A stretch of DNA of 7,900 nt from Chloroflexota bacterium (GCA_002712125.1 PASL01000019.1:83535-91434), one strand, 5' to 3'; shown: positions 1 to 7,741, counted from the stretch's first letter. Program-made: numbers and translations. Notes: generated by a model not told the origin, from the sequence alone.

Positions 1-245
1 CCGAATAACTGATATAAAAATTCTCCAAATATATTATTACGCCCAAAAAGCCATAGTAAAAAATAACCAACAAGTACAGGAGGCAAAGCTATAGGTAAGG
101 ATATCAATAAATCTAGGAAAAACTTTCCTTTAAAATTTTTCTTTACTAAAATCAAAGCAAAAACAAAAGCAAAAACTGATGTTATAAGAGTAGATATAAT
201 ACCTACCCGTAAAGATAATATGATTATAGATAAATCGGATTCCAA
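1..245 (-). CDS. modB: Molybdate ABC transporter permease ModB, N-terminal part (cut by left window edge)
   Basis: This is the first 81 codons of an inner-membrane ABC transporter permease; the 3' part lies outside the window. I translated it by hand on the minus strand. After a short polar start come a hydrophobic segment (about residues 5-34), a basic loop (KKNFKGK, 35-41) and a second hydrophobic segment (42-67). The second segment contains LPIALPPVLVGYFLL, the Leu-Pro-x-x-Leu-Pro-Pro signature typical of ModB/CysT-type permeases, followed by GRNNIFGE, which resembles the usual LLGRxGxxG stretch. The start is inferred as TTG at 243-245. An in-frame stop lies just upstream (255-257) and there is no ATG between. 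An AGGA element lies about 12 bases before the TTG. The TTG sits 1 bp after the modA stop, so translation is probably coupled. ModB would pair with ModA (adjacent) and a ModC ATPase expected further left. The permease family is clear; molybdate versus tungstate cannot be told. Confidence 0.85.
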   Translation of the reverse strand, partial: MESDLSIIILSLRVGIISTLITSVFAFVFALILVKKNFKGKFFLDLLISLPIALPPVLVGYFLLWLFGRNNIFGEFLYQLF

Positions 246-246
246 T

Positions 247-1023
247 TTATTTTTTTATCCTACTTAATCCTCTTGAAGTAATTTGTTCAATAAATCTAGC
301 ATCACCAGATTCTGCCAAGAACTTCAGAAATACATTTGCTTGATTTTTTTTGTCAGTGTTTTTCATAATATGCATATAGTAGTCAACTGAGTACATAGAA
401 ACTTCTTCAATTTGTTCGTAATGAACCAAGTTTTTCGATAACAAAAAATCTGAATAATAAATTATCCCATAATCTGCATTATGATTTTCTAACGAGCGAA
501 GAACAGATTTAGCATCACTTGCAAGAATTAAATTTTTCTCTAATTGATTATACATATTGTTTGAGGATAATATTTCTTCTGAATAAACACCTAATGGTGC
601 TAATGCAGGATCTGCAATTATAATTCTTTGCTTACTTTGTAATAATAATTCCTTTAAATCATCTATTCGATTAGAGTTTTTGTGCCCAACAAATGCAAGT
701 GTGTTAGTCAAAAAATCATACCTATATTCTTCATCAATTTGATCACTATCTTCTAAAATTCTAATCGGTTTACCTCCAATAAAAATCACGCCATCAGCAG
801 GACTGTCAAACTTAGAAATCTGATTGGCTAAGGATATGGACCCACCAAAATTAAATGAAACTTCAATATCGTTTTTTTGCTTGAAAATTTCATATGCATC
901 AATCAATAAATCTGAAATTGAAGATGCTGCATAAATAACAACTTTTTGGTTATTATTGTCTTTTTCACAACTAATAAATGTTATAGAAATTATTATAAAT
1001 ATAGTAATATAAACTGCTTTCAT
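247..1023 (-). CDS. modA: Molybdate-type ABC transporter substrate-binding lipoprotein ModA
   Basis: A 258-residue periplasmic-binding-protein-like protein that captures molybdate (or tungstate) and delivers it to the ModB permease encoded next. Residues 1-18 form a lipoprotein signal peptide: Lys2, a hydrophobic core, then FISC with Cys19 as the likely lipidated residue, followed by a polar linker (EKDNNNQ). The mature part shows the ModA pattern: VIYAASSISDLL (29-40) near the first anion-binding serines, FNFGGSISLANQI (57-69), SPADGVIF (74-81), IADPALAPLGVY (136-147), ASDAKSVLRSL (168-178) and ADYGIIYYSD (183-192). These match the anion-contact regions of the family. The segment usually reading PADVFIS is altered here (PADGVIFIGG), so specificity may be shifted. 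Length is normal for ModA. The start is the only good one that keeps a signal peptide, although no clear Shine-Dalgarno precedes it. Molybdate is the best guess; tungstate is possible. Confidence 0.87.
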   Translation of the reverse strand: MKAVYITIFIIISITFISCEKDNNNQKVVIYAASSISDLLIDAYEIFKQKNDIEVSFNFGGSISLANQISKFDSPADGVIFIGGKPIRILEDSDQIDEEYRYDFLTNTLAFVGHKNSNRIDDLKELLLQSKQRIIIADPALAPLGVYSEEILSSNNMYNQLEKNLILASDAKSVLRSLENHNADYGIIYYSDFLLSKNLVHYEQIEEVSMYSVDYYMHIMKNTDKKNQANVFLKFLAESGDARFIEQITSRGLSRIKK

Positions 1024-1112
1024 CTTAGAAAATTATATATTAGATAAAAAAAATATAGTAATATTTAGATGATTAGATACACTTAATTAGGTAAAAATGG
1101 AGAAAATTTTAA
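1024..1112. promoter_or_regulatory. Divergent intergenic region between modA and the methyltransferase gene
   Basis: This 89-bp, very AT-rich spacer must hold the promoters for both the leftward mod genes and the rightward methyltransferase gene if each has its own. Several TATAAT-like hexamers occur (for example TATAGT at 1054-1059 on plus and TAATAT at 1037-1042 on minus). None has a convincing -35 element at a normal distance, and such hexamers are expected by chance at this base composition. I see no clear inverted repeat that would mark a ModE-like operator and no molybdenum-cofactor riboswitch (too short). A GGAG at 1099-1102 is the methyltransferase ribosome-binding site. Promoter function is inferred from gene orientation only. 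Confidence 0.4.
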
Positions 1113-1937
1113 ATGAACAGCAGTGAAGAATATAATTTCAATAAATTTTCAAACTTGCCATTCTATACTGATATAAATGCAAATTTTTTAGAATTCGCTA
1201 AAATCGATGATCAAAAAACAATTGTAGATTTAGGGTGTGGTACTGGAGGAATAACAAAATTACTCATTGGTAGACTTAAAGACGCTAAGGAAACCGTGAT
1301 TTATGCCATAGACCACTCTAAAACAGCATTAAAATCTGCCGCAAGTGAAATTGAAGAAACCAAAAATGTTTTAGTAAAATTTTGCCATTCGGAGGTACAA
1401 AGTCTGACTGACGTTATAAAAGATAAAGTTGACGCAATCGTATACTGTAATTCTATACACTACGTTCCAGACAAATCAGATTTACTTACCAAAATAAAAA
1501 GTAAATTAAATAATAAAGGGATACTAGCCTTTAATACTTCGTTTTTTGAAGGGTCACATCCCGAGGATAGTTTAGAATTTTTCCGAAAATGGATGTTAAG
1601 GTCTCTTAGAAAAGTAAAAAAAGAATATGGGCTATCAGCAAAAAAAAGTGATAAAGTTCAATCAAGGGTACAGTTGAATCAAGAAGAATATAAAAATCTA
1701 CTAATAGATAACGGATTTGAAATAAATGCTATAAAAACTAATAGAATTGATGTGCCTATAGAAGGATGGCATTATATATCTGGGTTCTCAGATTGGATAG
1801 AAGGAATTTTACCTGGAATTCCTTTGGATATAGGTAGAGAAGTTTTACAAAAATCTTTAGCTGAAATCTGGGAAGAACTTAAGCTGAAATCTATTCCAAG
1901 AATATGGTTATCAGTTAGCGCTTCTCCTAAAGCTTAA
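1113..1937 (+). CDS. Class I SAM-dependent methyltransferase, substrate unknown
   Basis: A 274-residue soluble protein with a Rossmann-like methyltransferase fold in its N-terminal half. Motif I is IVDLGCGTGG (37-46), which binds SAM. Asp67 in AIDHS sits at the end of the second strand, where the ribose hydroxyls are normally held. DAIVYCNSIHYV (107-118) is the fourth-strand region, and LNNKGILAFNTSF (132-144) is the usual strand-5 turn. The C-terminal part (about 145-274) is less typical: a basic helix region (160-182), QLNQEEYKNLLIDNGF (187-202) resembling the helix before the last strands of UbiE/type-11 methyltransferases, and a hydrophobic and aromatic segment (214-240) that could shape a substrate pocket. 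There is no signal peptide or membrane span. The ATG at 1113 has GGAG 10 bases upstream. The gene stands alone on this strand, divergent from modA and convergent with carB, so context gives no substrate. A small-molecule methyltransferase is most likely, but I do not recognise the specific family. Confidence 0.85.
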   Translation: MNSSEEYNFNKFSNLPFYTDINANFLEFAKIDDQKTIVDLGCGTGGITKLLIGRLKDAKETVIYAIDHSKTALKSAASEIEETKNVLVKFCHSEVQSLTDVIKDKVDAIVYCNSIHYVPDKSDLLTKIKSKLNNKGILAFNTSFFEGSHPEDSLEFFRKWMLRSLRKVKKEYGLSAKKSDKVQSRVQLNQEEYKNLLIDNGFEINAIKTNRIDVPIEGWHYISGFSDWIEGILPGIPLDIGREVLQKSLAEIWEELKLKSIPRIWLSVSASPKA

Positions 1938-4900
1938 ACATCTAAGTAATCAGCAATACTTTTGACGTTATACTTACTTTCTGAAAAATCAGAGGATATA
2001 TCTTCAGATTGAATAGCACAAAGAGCAGTATCAATCGAAGTAAAACACGGGATATTCATTAAAGTAGCAGCTCTTCTTATATGAAATCCATCCTGTAAAG
2101 CTTGCCTATCTCCTGTTACTGTATTAATTACTGCGCTCACTGTTCCATTTTGTATAATATCTACTACATTTTCTCGTAAATTATTACTTAATCTTTTTTC
2201 GACTATTTCTACCTTAATTCCAAGCTTTGAAATCATTTTGGCTGTTCCTTCAGTAGCAAATAATTTATGACCGTTTCTTTGTAAAATCTTAACTAAATTT
2301 TCTGAATCTAGTTTATCTGGATTTGCTATGCTGAGCAATATAGGAGAACCTGGATTTACATTTAATCCAGAACTAATAAGAGCTTTTTGCATAGCCGCAG
2401 TAAAATTAGAATCAATACCCATAACTTCTCCTGTTGATTTCATTTCTGGCCCCAAAAAAGAATCTACTCCTGAAAGTTTTGACATAGAAAATACTGGCGC
2501 CTTAACAGCTACTAAATTTTTATTGGGATGAAGACCATAGTTAAAACCTAATTCTTTTATCGATTTTCCATTCATAACCTTGGTGGCAATTTTTACCATT
2601 GGCACTCTAGTCACTTTCGATATAAATGGAATAGTTCTTGAAGACCTTGGATTCACTTCTATAACATAAATCTCGGGTTTATCTGAATAATTATTTTTAC
2701 TATATATGCTTCTTCGAGAATTATTACCTGCAACTATAAATTGTATGTTCATCAAGCCTATAATTTTTAAAGAACTTGCTATTTTTTTAGTATAATCAAC
2801 AATCATTTTTATTTCTTCATCTGATAAAGATTGAGCTGGATATACTGCCATTGAATCACCAGAATGAACACCTGCTCTTTCAATGTGTTGCATAATACCT
2901 GGAATTAACACCCCATTTCCATCTGAAATAGCATCAACTTCTACTTCGATACCAGACAAATAATGATCAATAAGTATTTCTTGATTAGGAAATTCTTTCT
3001 GTGATTTTTGGAAATAATTAACCAATTCGTTTTTATTTTGAACAATTTCCATAGCTCTACCACCTAGAACGTAACTTGGACGTAAAAGTACAGGAAATTC
3101 TACATCTTCTGCTACAATCATCGCAGAATCAATATCTTTAGCCATACCTCCAGGTGGTAAAGGAATGGAGTTTTGTTTAGACAAATCTTCGAACTTCGCT
3201 CTGTCAGATGCATTATCAATAGATTCAGAAGAAGATCCCAGTATTGGCAAATCTAATTTTCCCAATCGTTGAGATAGATTTATTGCCGTTTGGCCTCCAA
3301 ACTGAACTAAACTTGAAGGCATTTTATTTGAGTAATTTTCATTTTCTATAATATTTCTTATGGACTCCTCGTCCAAGGGTTCGAAGTATAATCTATCTGA
3401 AGTATCAAAATCAGTAGATACTGTTTCTGGATTAGAGTTAATCATAACTGAATTAACCCCTATCTCTTTCAAGGCAAATGCTGCATGGACAGAACAATAA
3501 TCAAACTCTATACCCTGCCCAATTCTTATTGGTCCACTACCAATAACTATAGCTTTATCAGATTTTAGACTTTCAGCTTCATTTTCCTGTGAATAAGTTG
3601 AGTAAAAGTAAGGCGTGTAAGCTTCAAATTCACCGGCACATGTATCAACCATTTTATAAACTGGTAAAATTTCCCATTTTTTTCTTAAGTTTCGAATATC
3701 CTCCGATAAATAATCTGAAAAATTCGCTATTTGATCATCAGTAAACCCTAAAATTTTAGCCTGAAGCAACAGTTCTGGCGTCATTTCATTTGTTTCTAAA
3801 GTTTTTTCAAATGAAACAATTTTATTTATCGAAAATGTAAACCAAGGATCTATTCCCGTAATTTTTGACACCTCTTCAAAACCTAAACCTCTCCTCATAG
3901 CAGTTGCGAGTTTCCATATTCTGTCATCATCTGGAGATAAAATTTTTAAATCATTAGCATCCCAATCAGGATCTTCCCAGGATAAAGTTGACCTACCATT
4001 TTCTAAAGACCTAACAGCTTTTTGTAGTGCAGATTCAAAGTTTCTATCTATAGCCATAACTTCACCTGTTGCCTTCATTTGTGTACCCAAAGACCTATCG
4101 CCTAATGGGAACTTGTCAAAAGGCCACCTAGGTATTTTTACTACACAATAATCTAATGCAGGTTCAAATGCGGCTGTAGTTTTCTTAGTTACGGCATTAG
4201 ATATTTCATGCAATGATTTACCAATAGCTATTTTTGCGGCAACTCTTGCTATTGGATAACCAGTAGCCTTTGAAGCCAAAGCTGAAGATCTACTAACTCT
4301 CGGATTAACTTCAATTACATAATACATAGAGCCTTCATCCTCATAACCTGAACCCTCTCCTAGATTCTCAGATATAAGAGTTGTTGGTCTATATGCCAAC
4401 TGCACATTACAACCTCCTTTTATATCCAAACCTGTAATAATATCCAAAGACGCTGTACGTAATCTTTGATAATCTTTATCATTTAAAGTCTGACTTGGTG
4501 CAACAACTATTGAATCACCTGTATGAACTCCCATAGGGTCTAAATTTTCCATATTACAAATAGTTATTACATTTCCATCTGCATCGCGCATCACTTCGTA
4601 TTCTATTTCTTTCCAGCCAACTAGAGATTTTTCTATCAAGACTTGCCCTACTCTACTAGCAGACAACCCCCCTTTAGCAATTTCAACAAGTTCAGTTTGA
4701 TTTTTTGCAATTCCTCCTCCTGTACCTCCTAAGGTATATGCTGGTCTGATAACAACAGGAAAACCTATCTTTTCAGCGGATTTAATTGCATCTTTAATAT
4801 TATCTACTGCAAACGATGGCAATACGGGTTGTCCTAAATCTTCTAACAAGTTTCTAAACAGTTCTCTATCTTCAGCCATTTCTACTGATTTTACGGAAGT

Positions 4901-5242
4901 GCCAAGAGTTTTAACATTATATTTTTCAAGTATTCCATTATTGTATAAATCACATAAAAGGTTAAGGCCTGTCTGGCCACCTAGTGTACCAAGAATCCCA
5001 TCAGGTTTTTCAATTTTTATTATTTCTTCTACTACTTCTAGAGTTAGAGGCTCGATATAAATTTGATCTGCAATATCTTCATCAGTCATTATGGTGGCTG
5101 GGTTAGAATTTACAAGAACAACTTTTATTCCTTCTTCTCTTAGCGATCTACATGCTTGTGTACCAGCATAATCAAATTCAGCTGCTTGACCTATTATTAT
5201 TGGTCCTGACCCAAGTACTAAAACTTTATTTATTTCGTTCAT
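1934..5242 (-). CDS. carB: Carbamoyl-phosphate synthase large subunit CarB
   Basis: The synthetase subunit of carbamoyl-phosphate synthase. It makes carbamoyl phosphate from bicarbonate, ammonia tunnelled from CarA, and two ATP. The duplicated architecture is intact over 1102 residues. The first half starts with LGSGPIIIGQAAEFDY (10-25) and has an ATP-grasp with PAYTLGGTGGG (167-177), IEVNPRVSRSS (310-320) and KIPRWPFDKF (369-378). A helical oligomerisation linker covers about 400-555. The second half has IGSGPIRIGQGIEFDY (567-582), PSYVLGGRAMEI (722-733), HIERAGVHSGDS (786-797) and IEVNPRSSRT (861-870). The C-terminal MGS-like allosteric domain (about 960-1102) has FATEGTA (995-1001) and INTVTG (1039-1044). 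Recalled against the 1073-residue E. coli protein, nearly all the extra length lies in two insertions before the two IEVNPR motifs. The start ATG has an AGG 9 bases upstream that overlaps the carA stop codon. The stop overlaps that of the convergent methyltransferase gene. Confidence 0.98.
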   Translation of the reverse strand: MNEINKVLVLGSGPIIIGQAAEFDYAGTQACRSLREEGIKVVLVNSNPATIMTDEDIADQIYIEPLTLEVVEEIIKIEKPDGILGTLGGQTGLNLLCDLYNNGILEKYNVKTLGTSVKSVEMAEDRELFRNLLEDLGQPVLPSFAVDNIKDAIKSAEKIGFPVVIRPAYTLGGTGGGIAKNQTELVEIAKGGLSASRVGQVLIEKSLVGWKEIEYEVMRDADGNVITICNMENLDPMGVHTGDSIVVAPSQTLNDKDYQRLRTASLDIITGLDIKGGCNVQLAYRPTTLISENLGEGSGYEDEGSMYYVIEVNPRVSRSSALASKATGYPIARVAAKIAIGKSLHEISNAVTKKTTAAFEPALDYCVVKIPRWPFDKFPLGDRSLGTQMKATGEVMAIDRNFESALQKAVRSLENGRSTLSWEDPDWDANDLKILSPDDDRIWKLATAMRRGLGFEEVSKITGIDPWFTFSINKIVSFEKTLETNEMTPELLLQAKILGFTDDQIANFSDYLSEDIRNLRKKWEILPVYKMVDTCAGEFEAYTPYFYSTYSQENEAESLKSDKAIVIGSGPIRIGQGIEFDYCSVHAAFALKEIGVNSVMINSNPETVSTDFDTSDRLYFEPLDEESIRNIIENENYSNKMPSSLVQFGGQTAINLSQRLGKLDLPILGSSSESIDNASDRAKFEDLSKQNSIPLPPGGMAKDIDSAMIVAEDVEFPVLLRPSYVLGGRAMEIVQNKNELVNYFQKSQKEFPNQEILIDHYLSGIEVEVDAISDGNGVLIPGIMQHIERAGVHSGDSMAVYPAQSLSDEEIKMIVDYTKKIASSLKIIGLMNIQFIVAGNNSRRSIYSKNNYSDKPEIYVIEVNPRSSRTIPFISKVTRVPMVKIATKVMNGKSIKELGFNYGLHPNKNLVAVKAPVFSMSKLSGVDSFLGPEMKSTGEVMGIDSNFTAAMQKALISSGLNVNPGSPILLSIANPDKLDSENLVKILQRNGHKLFATEGTAKMISKLGIKVEIVEKRLSNNLRENVVDIIQNGTVSAVINTVTGDRQALQDGFHIRRAATLMNIPCFTSIDTALCAIQSEDISSDFSESKYNVKSIADYLDV

Positions 5243-5252
5243 AATTTCTTAC

Positions 5253-6398
5253 CTAACTCTTATCTAACATTTCAATAAATTTGTCAAAAATATACTCACT
5301 ATCATGGGGTCCAGGTGAAGCTTCAGAATGATATTGAATTGACAAAATATTTAATTTTTCACTTACTAAACCTGCTACAGTATTATCGTTGATATTTATA
5401 TGACTTACCTTAACATCATTTGATAAATTATCTGACTTAAGAGCATAACCATGATTTTGAGCTGTTACGTATACTTTTCCTGTACTCAACTCTCGAATTG
5501 GCTGATTACCCCCTCTATGGCCAAAAGGCAATTTAAATGTTTTGGCACCAAATGCTCTACCAAGTAATTGATGCCCAAGACATATACCTAGAATGGGTTT
5601 TGAACCTGCCAATGATCGAATGACTTCTATTGAATCATCTAAAAATTCAGGGTTACCTGGTCCAGGAGACAACACAATGCCATCTGGATCAAGATTTAGT
5701 ACATCTTCTAAAGATGCATTTTTCGGCACTACAGTTATACTACAATTTCTTGCATACAAAGACCTAAGAATATTGAACTTAACACCATAATCAAAAAGAA
5801 CAAGATTATATTTTTTGGTAGTTTTTTTGGTTCTATTAATTAAATCAATAAAACTTCTTTTATTAGAATCTGAACCAGGTAATTCCCATTCGTATATATT
5901 TTGTGTAGTCACTTTACTGACTACATCAAATTCACCATATCTGGGGCTTTTACTAATTTTATCTAGACTAACACTAATATCATTAGAAGTAGTTAATATT
6001 CCCATCATCACACCAGAATCTCTGAGCTTTCTTGCTATTGCTCTTGTATCAAGATCATAAATACCAGGGATATCATTTTTTTCAAGATATTCTCTGATAG
6101 TATTTTGAGACATAGGATGAGATGGATAATCACATAAATTTCCAATTACAAATCCATTTACCTGTATTTTATTAGATTCAACATCATGGGCATTAATTCC
6201 ATAATTACCGATCATTGGATAAGTCGGCATGAGTATTTGACCTGCATAAGATGGGTCAGTAAGCATCTCTTGGTATCCTGTCATAGAGGTATTAAAAACT
6301 ACCTCACCAATAACCTCTTTATTTGCACCAAAACTTTTACCGGGAAATATTGTGCCGTCTTCTAATATTAAATAAATTTTCTTATCTGTCTTATTCAT
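5253..6398 (-). CDS. carA: Carbamoyl-phosphate synthase small subunit CarA (glutamine amidotransferase)
   Basis: The glutaminase subunit of carbamoyl-phosphate synthase, which releases ammonia from glutamine and channels it to CarB. With the start proposed here it has 381 residues, about the length recalled for E. coli CarA (382). The N-terminal CPSase small-chain domain (about 7-140) contains NTSMTGYQEMLTDPSY (36-51). The class I amidotransferase domain (about 195-375) has LSPGPGNP (243-250) and GICLGHQ with nucleophile Cys273. It also has FGHRGGNQP (292-300) and QYHSEASPGP, holding the catalytic pair His357 and Glu359. The open frame extends to 6434, but the earlier ATG there lacks a Shine-Dalgarno and would overlap pyrC by 44 bp. 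ATG 6398 has GGA 7 bases and AAGGA 11 bases upstream and begins the conserved domain directly. It overlaps the pyrC stop by 8 bp and is followed by carB after 10 bp, so both subunits should be made in a coupled way. Confidence 0.96.
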   Translation of the reverse strand: MNKTDKKIYLILEDGTIFPGKSFGANKEVIGEVVFNTSMTGYQEMLTDPSYAGQILMPTYPMIGNYGINAHDVESNKIQVNGFVIGNLCDYPSHPMSQNTIREYLEKNDIPGIYDLDTRAIARKLRDSGVMMGILTTSNDISVSLDKISKSPRYGEFDVVSKVTTQNIYEWELPGSDSNKRSFIDLINRTKKTTKKYNLVLFDYGVKFNILRSLYARNCSITVVPKNASLEDVLNLDPDGIVLSPGPGNPEFLDDSIEVIRSLAGSKPILGICLGHQLLGRAFGAKTFKLPFGHRGGNQPIRELSTGKVYVTAQNHGYALKSDNLSNDVKVSHININDNTVAGLVSEKLNILSIQYHSEASPGPHDSEYIFDKFIEMLDKS

Positions 6399-7737
6399 TA
6401 AAATTTCCATCCTTATAAATAATTTTTCCATCATAGATAGTAATTAAAATTTTTGAATTCATATCAGTTTCTAGTAGTGGAGTATTTGAACTTTTAGATA
6501 CAAATTTGTTCTGTTCAACTTTCCACTTTGCTTTTGGATCTATAACGACTACATCGGCATAGTAACCTTTTTTAAGTCTCCCAACTTTATTAAGTTTGAA
6601 AATTTCTGCAGGTCTTGATGTCAAAGACTCGATGATTCTATCCATACTTATAGATTTATTCAAATATAAATCAAAAACTGATGAAAATGCAGTTTCAAGA
6701 ACGTTAATTCCGTGAGCCGCATCTGCAAAACTACATTGTTTTTCAATATCAGAATGAGGTGCATGATCAGTAGCAATAATATCAATTACCTCATCAGATA
6801 AACCCTGTACCATATCATTAACATCACTAATTGTTCTGAGAGGAGGGTTTACTTTAGCATTAGTATCATATGAATCCTCATCAATATAATCTGGAACTTC
6901 ACCTTTTTTACCGTATACCCAATTTTCATTTAAGGTTAGGTGATGAGGTGTAACTTCTGCTGTAACGTTCACTTCCATATTTTTATAAATTTTTAGAAGA
7001 TCAAGAGATGATGATGATGATATATGGGGTATGTGTAATTGTGCTCCAGTATTTTCAGCTAAAATTAAATCCCTAGCAATCATTACAGTTTCAGCACTTG
7101 AATCTGCACCAAAGAGTCCTAATCTATTCGAAACTATACCCTCATTCATTAACCCTTTCCCAACAATTTTTTTATCTTCTGCATGATTTATTATGGGTAA
7201 ATTTAAGTCTAAGCTATAGGTTAGTGCCTGCTTCATAATATTTGAATCACTCACAGGATTTCCATCGTCAGAAAAACCTATTACTCCAGCCTCTGCTAGT
7301 TCATTCATAGAAGAGAGGGTAACTCCTTTTTGGGCAATTGTTATTGAACCAATTGGCAATATTCTTATAATTGAATCTATCTTAGATCTATTTACCAAAT
7401 CATTAACAATATTTGCATTGTCCAATACAGGTATTGTATTAGGCATACTAGTTATAGTTGTAAATCCGCCTTTTGCAGCAGATTTACTCCCTGTTGATAT
7501 AGTTTCTTTCCATTCTTGGCCAGGATCTCGTAAATGAGTATGTACATCAATAAATCCTGGAGAAACTATCATGTTTTTTGCATTTACAATTTCATATTCA
7601 TCCGAATATGTTTGATTTGAATTAGGTATAACATCAATTATTAAATTGTTTTCAATTACTACATCCCCTATACAATTTGTTCTTGAACTGGGATCAATTA
7701 TATTTCCATCCTTAATTACCAACTTTTTAGATTTCAT
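6391..7737 (-). CDS. pyrC: Dihydroorotase PyrC (class I, amidohydrolase superfamily)
   Basis: Zinc-dependent cytosolic enzyme that cyclises N-carbamoyl-L-aspartate to dihydroorotate, the third step of pyrimidine synthesis. With the ATG at 7737 it has 448 residues, near the usual 420-450 of class I dihydroorotases. Visible motifs are SPGFIDVHTHLRDPG (59-73) with metal ligands His66 and His68, GFSDDGNPV (154-162) with the probable bridging Asp, NHAED (184-188) with His185, and HIPHIS (235-240) with His238. NPPLR (297-301) and ATDHAPHS (322-329) with catalytic Asp324 follow. A beta-sandwich half at each end (about 5-58 and 380-440, including GRLKKGYYADVVVID) completes the amidohydrolase layout. 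All expected metal-site residues appear present, so it should be active. A GTG at 7755 opens the frame 6 codons earlier, but would overlap pyrB and lacks its own ribosome-binding site. A GAGG lies 12 bases before the ATG. A run of five serines directly follows the HIPHI motif. Confidence 0.96.
   Translation of the reverse strand: MKSKKLVIKDGNIIDPSSRTNCIGDVVIENNLIIDVIPNSNQTYSDEYEIVNAKNMIVSPGFIDVHTHLRDPGQEWKETISTGSKSAAKGGFTTITSMPNTIPVLDNANIVNDLVNRSKIDSIIRILPIGSITIAQKGVTLSSMNELAEAGVIGFSDDGNPVSDSNIMKQALTYSLDLNLPIINHAEDKKIVGKGLMNEGIVSNRLGLFGADSSAETVMIARDLILAENTGAQLHIPHISSSSSLDLLKIYKNMEVNVTAEVTPHHLTLNENWVYGKKGEVPDYIDEDSYDTNAKVNPPLRTISDVNDMVQGLSDEVIDIIATDHAPHSDIEKQCSFADAAHGINVLETAFSSVFDLYLNKSISMDRIIESLTSRPAEIFKLNKVGRLKKGYYADVVVIDPKAKWKVEQNKFVSKSSNTPLLETDMNSKILITIYDGKIIYKDGNFNE
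6406..6414 (-). promoter_or_regulatory. Ribosome-binding site that decides the carA start
   Basis: The minus-strand stretch AAGGATGGA inside the end of pyrC offers two Shine-Dalgarno-like elements, AAGGA (11 bases) and GGA (7 bases), before the ATG at 6398. The alternative ATG at 6408-6410 lies inside this element and so cannot use it. The ATG at 6434 has no purine-rich element upstream. This favours 6398 as the true carA start. Confidence 0.6.
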
Positions 7738-7741
7738 ATTT

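Noticed and set aside
1024..1112. Riboswitch or small RNA in the divergent spacer
   Set aside because: Only 89 bp of nearly pure A/T sequence with no visible stable stems; too short for a molybdenum-cofactor riboswitch.
1640..1647. Run of eight A in the methyltransferase gene as a frameshift or slippage site
   Set aside because: The frame is intact on both sides and such runs are expected in Lys-rich genes at this base composition.
2328..2531. 67-codon open frame on the plus strand inside carB
   Set aside because: It lies wholly antisense to the conserved CarB C-terminal region, has no ribosome-binding site or recognisable product, and is a shadow of the real gene.
5593..5790. 65-codon open frame on the plus strand inside carA
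   Set aside because: It is antisense to the conserved CarA amidotransferase domain; the frame is open by chance.
5815..6060. 81-codon plus-strand frame rich in Leu, Ile and Ser that looks like a small membrane protein
   Set aside because: It is antisense to carA; the hydrophobic look follows from reading AT-rich Lys/Asn/Asp codons in reverse. No supporting start signals.
6399..6434. N-terminal extension of CarA starting at 6434
   Set aside because: No Shine-Dalgarno, 44-bp overlap with pyrC and no match to the family; the start at 6398 is better.
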